From contig JAVLUZ010000154.1 of assembly GCA_036768485.1 (NCBI GenBank), forward strand, positions 47,539,786-47,603,785: a DNA stretch of 64,000 bases. The letters are read 5' to 3'. The notes under the pieces were generated by a model. It saw only the letters and a program-made list of their open reading frames with translations. It did no database searches and had not been told where the DNA came from. This DNA comes from Mermis nigrescens. Its lineage: Eukaryota > Nematoda > Enoplea > Mermithida > Mermithidae. The position numbers and the translations under genes are program-made. Position 1 is the stretch's first letter. Every line of letters begins with the position of its first letter. Positions 36,334 through 48,541 of the stretch are shown piece after piece.

Positions 36334-37442
36334 CAGGGCCGTATTACAGAATGCGAAATAGTTCTATTCCAGGATAAAACAGTGGGAGACGAGGGCGGAA
36401 TGAAATATTTTGGTATTAGAGAAAACGGAATAAACAGTGATATTCCCGGAATAAAGTTGGTATGACAGATCGCGGAATAGCGCCAATCCAGGCGCTAACC
36501 TCAGGATAAAACGGCGGAAATAAGCGGCATGACAGAAGGCGGAATAAGTTATCTCGGGAATGAAAACAGTCGCTTTTATTCCGCCATATAGTAGTAAAAA
36601 TCGTTTTTAATGCTATTTTGAAAGAACCAAATGAGTTTAAAATATTCGAATTTGATTGGTAATTGATTCCCTTTATCTAGAAATTTAATATGGCTGCTCT
36701 CGTTTGTAATACGATCAAAACAGATACATAAATGTTTCTAGTTGCGCGTTTGCCTCATGACTGCGGCTCCTCTTGTTGAGCTCTTGACAAAAGTGATTTT
36801 TTATGATTTTTCGATCATGCAATACTTAACACCTCCAGTGAACTGATTTAATAAATTAATGCAGTAGGTAGTTTGTATAATCAACAAGTTGACAGCAAGA
36901 TTCGCAAATGAGTACCTACTTACACAAAAAAGTAGTTTTTTCATGCGCAAGTATCATAACTTTTTTGATTTTAATGTCAATGTTTCATTTTCGTTTTCCG
37001 TAGAAGCAAGCAAGCCGCATTTATTCAACCGAATTATAAAAATGTTTATTTGGTAATGTTCGGTGGTCCCATTAAGTCAATGCATCAATGCATACTCTAC
37101 CCGTATGCACGCGTGTACATAAATACTGCACGTTTGTATTTACGTCGTATATTTTCAAACTGATTCGTACGTGACTACAGTATGCAGCATGCGTTGGACA
37201 TCCAATTTATACACAAACCTATGGAATGCGTAACTTAATCCTAGGATAGATACAGTTATCCCAGGAACAGCAATTCCTCGCGTATGTCACGTTCTGTCAT
37301 ACCAAATTTTCCTATTCCCAGGATAGCTTATTCCGTCCCTTAACCCAGGAATAGCTATCACGAGAATAAGTTTTATTACGAGAAAAAGTATTCCCGGAAT
37401 AGGGCTTATCTTAAGAAAAACTAATTCCGCGTTCTGTCATTC
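36334..37442. mobile_element. Foldback element (FB4) with GACAGAA-GCGGAATAA arms
   Basis: Interrupts family X between GTGTCCTCTCA and AAAAGATTTCTCAC. Left end CAGGGCCGTATTACAGAATG; right end inverted GAATGACAGAACGCGGAATT. Both arms (about 36334-36610 and 37215-37442) repeat ATGACAGAA, GCGGAATA and ATTCCCGGGAATA-type motifs in opposite orientation. The middle, about 36610-37210, is unassigned AT-rich DNA. No target-site duplication resolved. Confidence 0.65.
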
Positions 37443-37649
37443 AAAAGATTTCTCACTGTTTTACAGAAGAGATTAGAAGGAAACTTTGACGTGCACTAGA
37501 CAGCCGATCTAGTCTGTGATATCCGTTTTTTCTGATAATATATGGTGAGTATTCACTTAATCGTTAATGGCGCGATGGTTGAATTATGATATTCGCATCA
37601 TTATGTGCTGTTTATTATGGCCTACAGACACGTCTCACGATCGATAAAT

Positions 37650-37850
37650 GCACAGCACAACCCGGCTTAGGTCAGCTGGTCTGAGGGGTAGGGAAGATCT
37701 GGTATAAGCGTTTTTTATAAAATTGACAATTTTTTCCCTTTTTGGCTTTCAATTAGCCTCATTATCCCGGAAAAATTTCCCATTTTTCCATTTTAGGGGC
37801 CCTAAACTTTTTCTCCTTCCCAAATACATGCCTATTCATGATTGCATGAT
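37650..37850 (+). repeat. Family E repeat copy
   Basis: GCACAGCACAACCCGG, GGTCAGCTGGTCTGAGGG, then GCCTCATTATCCCGG. Shortened relative to the 17981 copy. Confidence 0.5.
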
Positions 37851-38219
37851 GATGTGCATTTTGATGGTTTTGCGTCCTACATAAGCTATTAAAATTTTCG
37901 TTGTATTATTAAGCACTGTTGCATTTATTTTCATGATTATCTTGCTGATTATTATTATCTTATTATCTCGCGTCCTATATGCTTTAAGGCTGGCCCGTTT
38001 GCGCATGTTTAGTGCCTTGCCGCACTTCTATGCAATTGCTATATCAGTCGCTCAGATTGCATTTGCTCAAAAGTTAGCAAAGAAAATCATTTGTCATGTT
38101 CTGCTAAAGAATAAGCTGTTGTGCTATTCATTTCTCAAATTGAAGCGCAAGTTCCTTCTCTAGGCCGCAGAATATACTTCGATTTTGTATTCTTTAGAGA
38201 AAGTCTGTTTTCTTGGTTG

Positions 38220-40000
38220 TGTCTCAAGAGTCCACCAGTCCCGAAAGTCCCACCGTCCCAAAAGTCCCACCGTCCCAGCAGTCCCACCAATAATCCCAAC
38301 AGTCCCATCGTCCCAACAGTACCACCGTCTCAACAGTTCCACCGTTCATTACAGTTTCACCAATAGTCCCAGCAGTCCATCATCCCAACAGTCTCACCGT
38401 CCCAGCAATCTCACCAGTCCAAACAGTTCCACCGTCGCAACAGTCCCACTAGTCCCAAGAGTCCTACCGCCCCAACAGTCCCATCAATAGTCTCAATGGC
38501 CCTAACATTTTCACTGTTCTAATCATAAAAGCACAGAATTGCCGGTGTGGGCGTCGGTCGATAAAGATGGGATCAGTCAGCATGTTTTTCTGAGCTAAAA
38601 TGGCCTCAAAACTGGTGTACCTAAATGCTAAAATAGCGTAAAACACAGTTTTTGATCATTTTCAAACACATTTGCAGAAAATTATTGATTTTCGTCCATT
38701 TTTGGTCTTCATATTGCCTTATTTTCTCTGGAATATTTCTGATTTTTTCCTGGGATGTCTAAGGAATATACATATGCGGAACTAAAGTCAGATTAGAGAG
38801 AATAAGGCAAAATCGTAAAAAACGCCGGAAATGGAATCCTGAAGAGTCCGCCGAATTTTCAAGGCTAGATCACTCATGGGCGTAGGGGCGCTAGACCCAC
38901 AGAATACAACCGCCCTCGCCCTGATAATCCGACGGAGTCTCCACAGGGGCAAATTCAAGGGATTGGGGGGCGGCCGCCCTTCCCATTGGTCAAAAATATT
39001 CGGCGACATAAAAAAAGGATATGTAATTTGCAATGATTTTTGGCCGTCTGTGAACATTATTTCTAAAATTTTTCCAGCGCTGCGCACCGGATAATACTTA
39101 ATTAGTGACACTTATTTTCTTTCTTGGCGACCTGGAAGCCATTTTTTGTCTATGGAATAGGTTTTAAAACAATTGTAACAGCAGAAACAGCTATTTTAGC
39201 ATAGTACTTATATATTTCCTAACAAAAACTTTCGAGGTTCCGCGTCAAAGGCTACAAATGCAGGAAATCAAGCAATAAATCAAGTTTCTAAACGTCGATC
39301 AGCCTAAATTTCACAGATTTACCGACGCTTTGCGCCAGATTTTCGCTAAAGTTAAAGAAATTTAATAATTATTTCGCACAAAAATTCAAAAATTTTGGAA
39401 TTTTTCGAAAAATATAAAAGTAATTTTTAGTAAAAGTACGCAATGTAAAACGCCAAAAACGCTATTTCGCGAGAAAAGGGCAAATTTTTGGACCTATTTT
39501 TGACTGTTTTTGGAAAAGTTGGGGCACCGCCTCTTAGGACAATTCTAGATACGCCATTGATCTAATCATACTTTAGTTCCTGCATGTGCATAGTTTAGGG
39601 ACATCTCCGGAAAAAACAGAAATATTCTAGAGAAAATAAGGCAAAATGAAGACTAAAAATGGGCGAATATCAATAATTTTCTGCAAAGCATGTTTGAAAA
39701 TGATCAGAAACTGTGTTTTACGCTATTTTAGCATTTAGGTATATCAGTTTTGAGAGCATTTTAGCTCAAAAACGCATTCAGACTGATCTACTAAGACCGT
39801 CAAGTCTCTGCTTCTATAATTAGGACAGCGAAAGAGGTGGAGCAGTTGGAGGGACTTTTGGGGGGACTCTTAGGTCGGTGGTACTGTTAGGACTAGTGGG
39901 ACGGTGGACTGTTGGGACGGTGGGACTGTTAGGATTATTGGTGGGATTGTTGGGACAATGGGACTGTTGGAACGGTGGGACTGTTTGGACTCTTGAGACA
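38220..40000. mobile_element. Foldback element (FB3) with AGTCCCACCGTCCCAAC arms
   Basis: Ends TGTCTCAAGAGTCC and, inverted, the same 14 bases. Outer arms are minisatellites (38230-38510 and inverted 39840-39995). Inner arms are family E repeats in opposite orientation (38540-38790 and 39575-39800). The loop holds a family C hAT copy. It interrupts the right terminal repeat of family X between TTAGAGAAAGTCTG and GATTTTTTATCAGATTG. No clean TSD. Confidence 0.75.
38944..39559 (+). mobile_element. Family C hAT MITE copy in the FB3 loop
   Basis: CAGGGGCAAATTCAAGGG left end, GGGGCGGCCGCCCTTCCC, two GGCGC-type hairpins, and a CTAGATACGCCATTG right end. It lacks the 444-bp insertion present at 21455-21898. 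Confidence 0.65.
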
Positions 40001-41164
40001 TCACCGATTTTTTATCAGATTGTCACGCTTATTTTGCGCGCATAGGTGACTTTTCTTTGCCCTATCCTTTTATATCTTTAATAATCCGCAGTTGTATTCG
40101 TTCTTCTTATTTCATCGGAGAATTTCTATGCTAGTAACCTACTTTTCATTAGCATAATTCGAATAAATTAATCAGTAAACTGATACGGTTAACTTTCCAA
40201 ATGAAATGCAACAATCGGACACAAAAAATGAGATTGTTCTTTCATATTAACTTTCACGATGCAAACATGACAATTTTTGCATAATTCTACTCATAATTCT
40301 GATGTTGTGGAGAACAGTTTTCAATAGGAATTAAACTTTACGTTTTGAAATTAAAATTAATTTTCAGTGTAAACTTTATACAATTATTGATATCAAGGAG
40401 ATATAAAGTTAGATTCATAACTCTAATGTTACGAAGAACAGTTTGTAAAAAATTTAGTTTGTTTAACCTCTTGAATCTAAAGTTAAACTGCAGTGTAAAC
40501 TTTACGCAACTAGTAAGTGTAAAGAAATTACAATCGCATTCGTAACCCTGATATTACAGAGCAAGTTCTAAGGTTTCGGAGGCCAATTTAGAAACTACTA
40601 TATCCTTGGCGATGCTCTGTCTTAATCTACAATGTGAACTTTAAAAAACGCTATGTGTAAAGAATGTATAAACTCGATTCGTAATCCTTATAATCTGAAT
40701 AACATTTTGAAAAGGTTGACCCTCCACAACACTCTGGGAGCAAAATAAATTTTTAGTGTAAACTATTTCGCACGTCTATTGAGCAGAAACTAAAGTTTTT
40801 TATATAACGCTTGACACTGAGGCGTAAAGCTTCATTAAAATTGAAATCATATCCCAGCTCATAAGAAAATAAGGGCAAAACTGACGCAGAAACGTCTTTT
40901 TAAAGCACAATTATTACCTTACACTTCCAGGACTAACTAAATATTAAGTGTAAAGAATTGCGTCAAACTTCGATGTGCAATCTTCATCGCGTTCTTTGTT
41001 TTTACATTAGTTCGATCACCCCAGTTCATAATTGGAGAAGTTAACGGACAATATAATTGCATACAAATTTTTTAACCTAAGAGTTCGCACTGAACGCCTC
41101 CAAAAATAACTTGGTATTGAGTGTAGAGACACGCGACCATAGGTGGACGATACCAAAGTTCTGT

Positions 41165-41395
41165 AGAGATAAAAATTTTTTCAAAGGTCAAAAAATGGCC
41201 TAAAAATTGTTGGTATGGCGAAAAAACACAATTTTTCAACGTTTCTCATCGAGTACTATCCATTGTCATCGAAACATTGCGAAAAAAACACAAAATTTTA
41301 AATATTGAATTCTGAGGCGGTATTTTGGTTTCTAGGGGGGTATTCTGGTTTCTGGGAGGTGCATACCCCAAATCCCCCACGCCCAGGTATGCAGG
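41165..41395 (-). mobile_element. Family A MITE copy inside the palindrome
   Basis: GGTCAAAAAATGGCC, CAACGTTTCTCATCGAG, a GGGGGGTATTCTGG tract and CCCCCACGCCCAGGTATG: reverse complement of family A. Confidence 0.65.
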
Positions 41396-43482
41396 CGATC
41401 AAGTACGGTATGGAACCGCTCGTACGTATTCTATTTTTAGAACAGTCTGCATAACCTGATTTGTACCCGGAGAACTTGAATCACAAAAAACGGGCAAAAA
41501 GCATGTTTTTTACTCCAGAGTTTAAACTTTGCACCTCCAGCTCTAACTTTGTGTTCAGTTTCAAAGAAACGCCTTTAAGTGCGATGTGTGATGTTTAAGA
41601 CGTGCTTTACTAGGAGAGTACTTTGCATGTTCCGATTTTTGACAGAATTTGACAAATTAAAATTATATAAAAACGTGTTTTTTCGCCCAAGAGCAGAGTG
41701 TAAACTTTAAACAGCCAGAACTAACTCCATATTGACTTTATACAAAGGCGATAAAGTTCTACGTGTGGTCGTTCAAATGTAGTAACTTTTCTATCCGAAA
41801 GTTTTTGGCAACTCATAATCGGAGTTGTTGACAGACATAAAGAAGACAAAAATGTAAGCAAAATCTGTCTCTACATCCCAGATTTTTATATTTGGGATAC
41901 TATTACACGAAAATTAAGCTTCCGCAAGGCTCTAAAATTAAAGTTAATTTGCAGTGTACACTTTACACAACCACAGAGTGTAAAGAAAATTTTAGTCGGA
42001 TTCGTAATTCTGATGTTAATCTGATATCACGATTAACATTTATAAAAAATTAAGTCTTCATAATGATTTGAAGATAAATAAGCAATAAATGTAAACCGCT
42101 TTACACCACTGTTAATTGTAAACAAGCGCGCCCAACTGACGTATCATGTTTGATTCCTGGTACATTTTTAGTTTTGATATTATATCCAGACTCATAACTA
42201 GAGAAGTTGGCAGAAAAAAACAGAAAAAAACAAGATAGAGTCACCTTTGACACACCCAATTTTTCACTGAACACCTCCCGAGAAAGCAAAATACTGATGT
42301 AAATAAACGCAATTTCCTGTGTCATGTACCCCTTACACAGTACATTATTTTTATTCTATTCGACCTATCCCGACTTCTAAACATAGAAAATTGCGAACAC
42401 AAAAGAAACAAAAATTTATTTTCCACAATCCACCACATTGTAAACTTTAAAAATCTGAAGCTATTGAGTGTTAAGAAATTCGGTTTGGGTCAGTTTGAAG
42501 CCTTTAAATCGTTGTACGTCTGTCTATGGAGAACTGCTATTCCGCTAAATATTTTAGATTCAAAATAGGAAAGAACGTGTTTTTTCGCCCAATTTTACAC
42601 CCCAAATTAGGAATTTCACACTTCCATTAAATAACTCAATATTGCGTTTTTTAAACGCGGTATGCAGCGACATATAGCCCTTATAAGGTACTTTATTTCT
42701 ATTTCATTCAATTTGTTTTGACTCGGAAAAATTGGCAGAGAAATCTTAGACAAAATATAATTTTACATAAATCACTAGAGTGTAAAGTTTAAACCCCTAG
42801 ATCTAACTCCGTATTGAGTGTACAAAAGTTTGCTGGAAAACAGAAAGTAGCCCTTAAGCCGTAACACATTTCTATCCGAAATAGTTTCTTGTGACTCATG
42901 ACCGGAGTTGTTGGCAAACGAAAAGAGGCCGGAATAAGTTTATCACTCTCGGATTCTTTACACTCTTCACACTGCCACTTCGGGACTACGTCATATTTCA
43001 AAAAAATAAAAAGCTATTAGTTGAGCGTCCAAACAAAATTTTAGAGAACTATATGTTATAAAAACAGTAAGACTTTACACGCTCCTTACACACTGGGTAG
43101 TAGTAAAAAAACAAAAAACATGTGCAACGAATTTTTTTACTATCTATTTTTTAAAAAGCCACACCCCCAGGTGTGTCTCGTCACAGATCTAGGGAGGTCA
43201 GTTTTTAGGAGTACCTAAGTATATTACAGGACGCGCTAAAGCGCTACCTATGAAATAGCCTGTTTCTAACCTAGTGCATGGATTCGCTCGGAAAACTGAT
43301 ATCCTTAATACTGTAGCTCTCAATTTTTCCCTTACTCGACGGAGTTGGTATCAATGTTTTTCATTGATATGGCGTGTTGAGCGATGAAGGATTTGGGTGG
43401 TAAGGAAAATGGTTTGCCGAGCCAATTAATGCACTAGGTTAAAAAACTATAGGTAGGTACGCGTTAACGCGCTACCTATGAT

Positions 43483-45766
43483 CATAGGCGTAGCCAGGGG
43501 GAGCATTGGGGGCACATGCCCCCCCAAAATTGGTCAGAAATATTGTTGATTTTTCTGTTGCAATAATGTGTGTCCAGAAAACTGAGTTAGGCAAAAACGT
43601 CAAAATTTTTCGGCGCTTCGCGCCGAGTCATATTATTTATTGCTATACAGATCCAATGAATTTAACAGCTTGAATCAGCTAAAATAATCCAGCACTTCAC
43701 ATCACTTTAGTTATTTAATGCGCTATTTGTTCGTTGAGTGAAATTGCGCAAGCTTGTTGGAGCATAATAGAACACGTGCGAACATGATTGTGTACCAGTT
43801 CGTCTATTCTCTGCTTTGTTTGTCTTTTGTGTACCAGTTTATCTATTCTTTGCTCTGTTTGTCTTTCTTTACAAGGACACATAATCCTATTTTAAATGAA
43901 ATGAATGACGAAATTTTCATATGTTTTTGCGCATTTCCTGTCTTCTGAGCCGCATTTTGTATAAGGGCTACAGAGGCCTGAAACAGTAAGACAATCTTCA
44001 TTGGTCATTTTCTATCTTGCAACGACCCGTTTCTGCGACAATATGCAATTAGCAGAGGTCGAAAAATGCATTTCAGATCATAAGTTTTGTGCAACGAAGT
44101 TCATCATTTTAAGTGTTTTTGGCTTGCTTGATTCAGAACCGAGATTTCGCCGATTTTGCGAAAATTTTAACGTTACTATTCAACATTAAAATGATTGTTT
44201 TACAAAATTTTCCGGGACTCTGCCCCAGACCCCGCTGGGAACGCTTGAGCGCGCTATTCGCAGACACCCGCGAGCCGTAAAATCTCGTTGTACATGTGCA
44301 ACGAGATTTTAGGGATAACAAGCCAGGTAAAAGGGTTAGGAATTTCTAAAAATTTCCGGCGTTTCGTGCCGGCATTAATTTTTCTATTTTGTATGATTTA
44401 AGCAGTAAAAATTGAGTTTAAAGTGCAAAAAACGTCAAAATTTTCCGGCGCATAGCGCCGCCAGTTACTGTTCTTTCTTTTTGCAATGCTCCAGCATTGC
44501 ATTTAAAAGCCTGAATCACTCGAAGTATCTTCAGACAAAGTTAGTAATTCGCAGTTTTCTTGTTATAAGCTTGAACAGTCAAATTCGTTTTGTACAAATT
44601 TGATAATTTTCTGCTGTCAGACTATTAGTATTAACAGAGCTACAAAATGTTAAGGACGGTGAAAAATGACTAAACTTCTTGGCACTTTGCGCCACTTATG
44701 ATTTCCGGACTGCTTGTCAATAGAAAGGCCATAAATTCTAAATGAAAACGGTAGAAATTCCAAAAATTTTCGGCTTTTCGCGCCGCTTTACACGTTTTGT
44801 ATTTTTGATCGTGAGAAATCCATAAATTAGCTAGGCTACAACACTAAAGGTTGAAAAACTCAGTTTTATCATACATACCGTTCAGTGGTTTTTTGTCCAC
44901 GGCAAAGATTTTTCCCGATGTACAAAGACTTTTCGGGACCGTCTTTGTACATGTACAACGATTTTTGAGAAGACAAAAATTGCAAAAAAGGTCTGAAATT
45001 CGCGAAAATTTTCGGCACGACGCGCCAAAATGATTAATTGTGTGTTCTATCTATATATCATTATAATGGCAGAAATTGCATTTCAAAGGGGGAAATGTTA
45101 AACTTTTCGGCGTTTCGCGCCGTTTTAAGACGATTCTTAGCGATTTTTGCCCTTAGAGACCCAGAAATTAGCTAAAATACACTACCAAAAGTTGAACAAC
45201 TCTGTTTTTACCACACTAAAATCGCTACTGTACCATATTATAGAACCCAAAAATTTGTGTGTACAAAATGTACAAACTTTTTGGGATGACAAAAACTGTA
45301 AAAAGATGTACAATTCCCAAAAAATTTTGACGCCTCGCGCCGAAATGAGTAATTGTTTGTCCTATATGGTAAATTTTGTTTGTTTAAATTTTTTTAAAAT
45401 TAAATTTTGTCCTGAATGGCAGAATTTGCATTTAGAATGGAAAAACGTCAAATTTTTCGCGCTTCGCGCCGTTTTAAGACAATTTTTAGTAATTTTTAGC
45501 GTCAGAAACCAAGAACTTAGCTAAAATACAGTACCAAAGATCTAAAACCCTGTTTTACCACACTAAAATCGCTACTGTACTATAGCATAGTACACAAAAA
45601 TTTGCAAATACAAAATGTACAAAGACTTATGGGGACCATCTTTGTACATGTACAAACGGACCTTGTACAAAAAACACAGATAACGTTACTAGCATTCAAT
45701 TCTTAATTAGTCTTGAAAAATTTTTGTCTATGCGTCCCCCGTACCAAAATCCTGGCTACGCCTCTG
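43483..45766. mobile_element. hAT MITE family D, perfect TSD CCTATGAT
   Basis: Ends CATAGGCGTAGCCAGG and, inverted, CAGAGGCGTAGCCAGG. CCTATGAT occurs at 43475-43482 and 45767-45774. GGCGTAGCCAGG termini with 8-bp duplications are common among hAT elements. 2284 bp with no transposase. It holds about nine GGCGCTTCGCGCC-like hairpins and the nested family I copy. Confidence 0.88.
44883..45679 (+). mobile_element. Family I MITE nested in family D
   Basis: Ends CAGTGGTTTTTTGTCC and, inverted, CTGTGTTTTTTGTACAAG, flanked by ATACCGTT (44875-44882) and ATAACGTT (45680-45687). Homologous to 21455-21898, but the interior is partly duplicated (a second round from about 45280). Confidence 0.8.
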
Positions 45767-48541
45767 CCTATGATACAGGGTGACCCACAAAAGAGGCTGC
45801 ATTCCGATTTAATTGGTCATAACTTAGGTAATGTGAACATAAAACTTCAGGATTAGCTGCACTTCATAGATAAACATGTCTTTGTTTGAACCGCGCCAAA
45901 AATTCTGGCCAGCTGCCATTGCCAGCGGTTTGTGCATGGCAATTTGAAATTTGTTTTAATTTTTACACAACTTCGTCTATAAATGCTCCTTCCTGATCTC
46001 AAACGCTCTGAGCGTTAATTGTGTGAAAGTGTAGCCCGTCAATTCCTTCTTTTCAGGAATGATTAGTTTCAAGTGCATTAAATAAATGGGTCTAGTAACA
46101 AAAAGATTCGCTTTCTAAGCATTTTTTTAATTTTGAGCTAATCATCGTCATAGTTGGCACGTACCATATTATACTTGGACACCCCTAACACACTGTGCAC
46201 TCCTTCAGCTATAACGGAGCGGGCACATCTGTGATGAGCACTTTTTAAAAAAGACAGATAATGAAAAATTCGATGTGGGCGTTTTTAATTTTTCTTTACA
46301 ATGAATATTAAGTTTGTAATGAGTGTGTAAAGTTTTTGCGTAACGTTATAACATATAGCAACTTTTGATGGTTTTTTAGCCACGTTGTACACAACTCAGT
46401 GTAAATGCCGTATATAATTTGATGTTTAAGACTTGTAGAGAATCAAATTACGTAGAACGTCAATTTTTTGTTTTCTGAAATTCGCATTAGTTCTCGAGAG
46501 GGAGTGTAAAGAGCGCAAAAAATGCTAGTGTAAAGACAGATTTTGTTAGCGTTTTTTACTTTTTTCGGTCTGCCAACAACTCCGGATGTGAGTCCCAAAA
46601 AATTTTTTCTGATAGAAATGTACTAGGACCTAGAGGCTACCTTCGGCGTATCTGCAAACTTTTTTACACTAAATACGAAGTTGCATCCAGGGGTTTAAAG
46701 TTTACACTCTAGTAGATAGCATAAAAATCGGGTTTTGTCACAGATTTTTCCACTAACGTTTTCAGTTGTAATTCAGGACAAGTTGAATATTATAAAAATA
46801 AAGTACATTCAAAGGGCTACTCGTTGCAGTAAACCGCGTCTTAAATAACTCAATATTGAGTTATTTCTGGAGGTGTAAAATTCGAAATTAGGTGTAACTA
46901 TTGAACGAAATAACACGTTCCTTTTCCCTTTTTTGATTGGTCAATATCTCAAATCGGATGTTGAACAGAAGTTTTTCGCACACGAACGTACTACAATTCG
47001 AATGTTACAAACCGGCCTGAAGCCGAATTCCTTCACACTCAATGGGGAGTTAGGTTCAGATTTTTAAAGTTTACAATGTGAGGGATAGTGAAAAAATACG
47101 ATTTAGTCCCTTTTTTGGTCGGCTTTCTCTCCGTTTAGAAGTCGGGATAGGACGAATAGAATAAAAATGAAGAACTTTCTAAGGGGTACGTGTCACAGTA
47201 AATTGTATTTATTTATCATAAATATTGAGCTTTTCGGGAGGTGTAAAGTCAAAAATCGGGGGTGTTAAACGTGTTTATGTCATGTTGTTTTCTGTCAACT
47301 TCTCCTGTTATGAGTCTGGACATGATCACAAGTTTAAAAATGTACCAAGAATCAAGGGTCATACGTAAGTTGGGCGCATTTGTTTACACTGAACAGTGGT
47401 GTGAAGTAGTTTTCTATGTAACATTCATTTGTCTTTTAGACCATTGTGAAGAGTCAATTTTTCCATACATATTGATCGTAACATAAGAGTGATATGAGAA
47501 TTACGAGTCCGACTTAGATCTTATTTGCACTCGGCGGCTGTCTAAACTTTATACTGAAAATTAAGTTTACTTCTAGAGTGTTGCAAAAGCTTCTTTTTAA
47601 AAATTCTATGCAAAGTCAAAATTGCGAATTTGACTGTTAGTTTTATCTACACCCTGTATATTGTAAAGTTTATACTATTCAATTATTGTTGATATGAAAA
47701 GTTTACACTACAAATTTATTTTACTTTCCAAAGCATTGCAAAACGTAAATTTTTTTCGAAATATGTTCCGTAAGTCCAGGATTACGAATCTGGCTGCATG
47801 CGTCCTTTGCATCCCACAGTCATGCTAAGTTTACACTGAAATTAATTTTACTTCTAAAGCGTTGCAAAAGCTTAATTTTTTCAAAATGTTCCATGTAACG
47901 TCAGGGTTATGAATCTGACTGTAAGTGTTCTTTACACTCATTAGTTGCGTAATGTTTACGCTGAAAACATTTGATCCGTTTTGATAAGGTAAAAAGTGAT
48001 TATGCTTAAAAATATAATGCTGATGTTCAAAACATTATTGTTTTCTGCGTTCTTGGACTGCTGTAACTATTGTGGCATCTTACTCGTATGTGTTTATTGG
48101 CTGATTTACTCAAATCATGCTAATTAAAAGTAGGGTGCTAGCGAAGAAAAATGCACCGATGGAACAAAAAGGACGTATGTACTTGGAATTGCGGATTATT
48201 AAAGACATAAATGGAGGGGACTAGGAACAAGTCACCTATGCGCTCAAAAAAATCATAAAAATCTGCTAAAGCAACAAAAAATCGAAGTACATTCTGCGGC
48301 CTCTGAAAAAAGAAGGCGTCCTCTCAAAATACTTTTCAATTGTGTTTGGTGAAGAGCTTGGAAGGAAACCTTGGCCTGTGTAAAGTAGCCGATTTAGCTT
48401 GAGATCAGTGCCACATTTTCATTGCAATATTTAATCGAGATTAAGTTAAAAGGCTCAATAGGTGAATTATGACAATCGTATCATACTGTTTATTATGGCT
48501 GTGCAGTAAGACATGTTATGATAGCGTGATAAGATTAAGGA

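Larger units (their letters stand above)
30400..40135. mobile_element. Family X element (copy X2), exploded by nested insertions
   Basis: The left end AAAGAAAAATGCTTCGATG starts at about 30404, and the inverse end finishes at about 40135 (CGGAGAATTTCTATGCTAG). Pieces of X (GTCACCTATG, GCGGCCTCTGAAAAAAGG, GTGTCCTCTCA, AGCCGATCTAGTC, TAGGCCGCAGAATATACTTC, GCGCATAGGTGACTT) appear in order, separated by a hAT element, two foldbacks at 33558 and 38220 and another foldback at 36334. Removing the insertions leaves an element of roughly 1.5-2 kb like copy X3. No transposase frame is seen. Confidence 0.65.
40136..48130. repeat. Large near-palindrome (family Y), arms of 2-3 kb
   Basis: The left arm, about 40136-43250, has its inverse at about 46150-48130, continuing outward into the opposing X ends. 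Matching landmarks: AACCTACTTTTCATTAGCAT / ATGCTAATTAAAAGTAGGGT; CAGTGTAAACTTTACGCAAC / GTTGCGTAATGTTTACGCTG; TAACTCAATATTG with TACTTTATTT on both sides. Arms contain diverged tandem units of about 165 bp built on GTGTAAACTTTACAC and ATTCGTAACCCTGAT. The centre holds a hAT MITE. A third, single-arm copy is at 6771-8030. No gene found. Confidence 0.7.

Noticed and set aside
36004..36465. 153-residue frame with repeating VGTVAVLGRWPCWDGGR peptide, and similar frames on both strands
   Set aside because: Produced by the 17-bp minisatellite, which stays open in several frames. The peptide period equals the unit length in codons, and no start context or domain exists.
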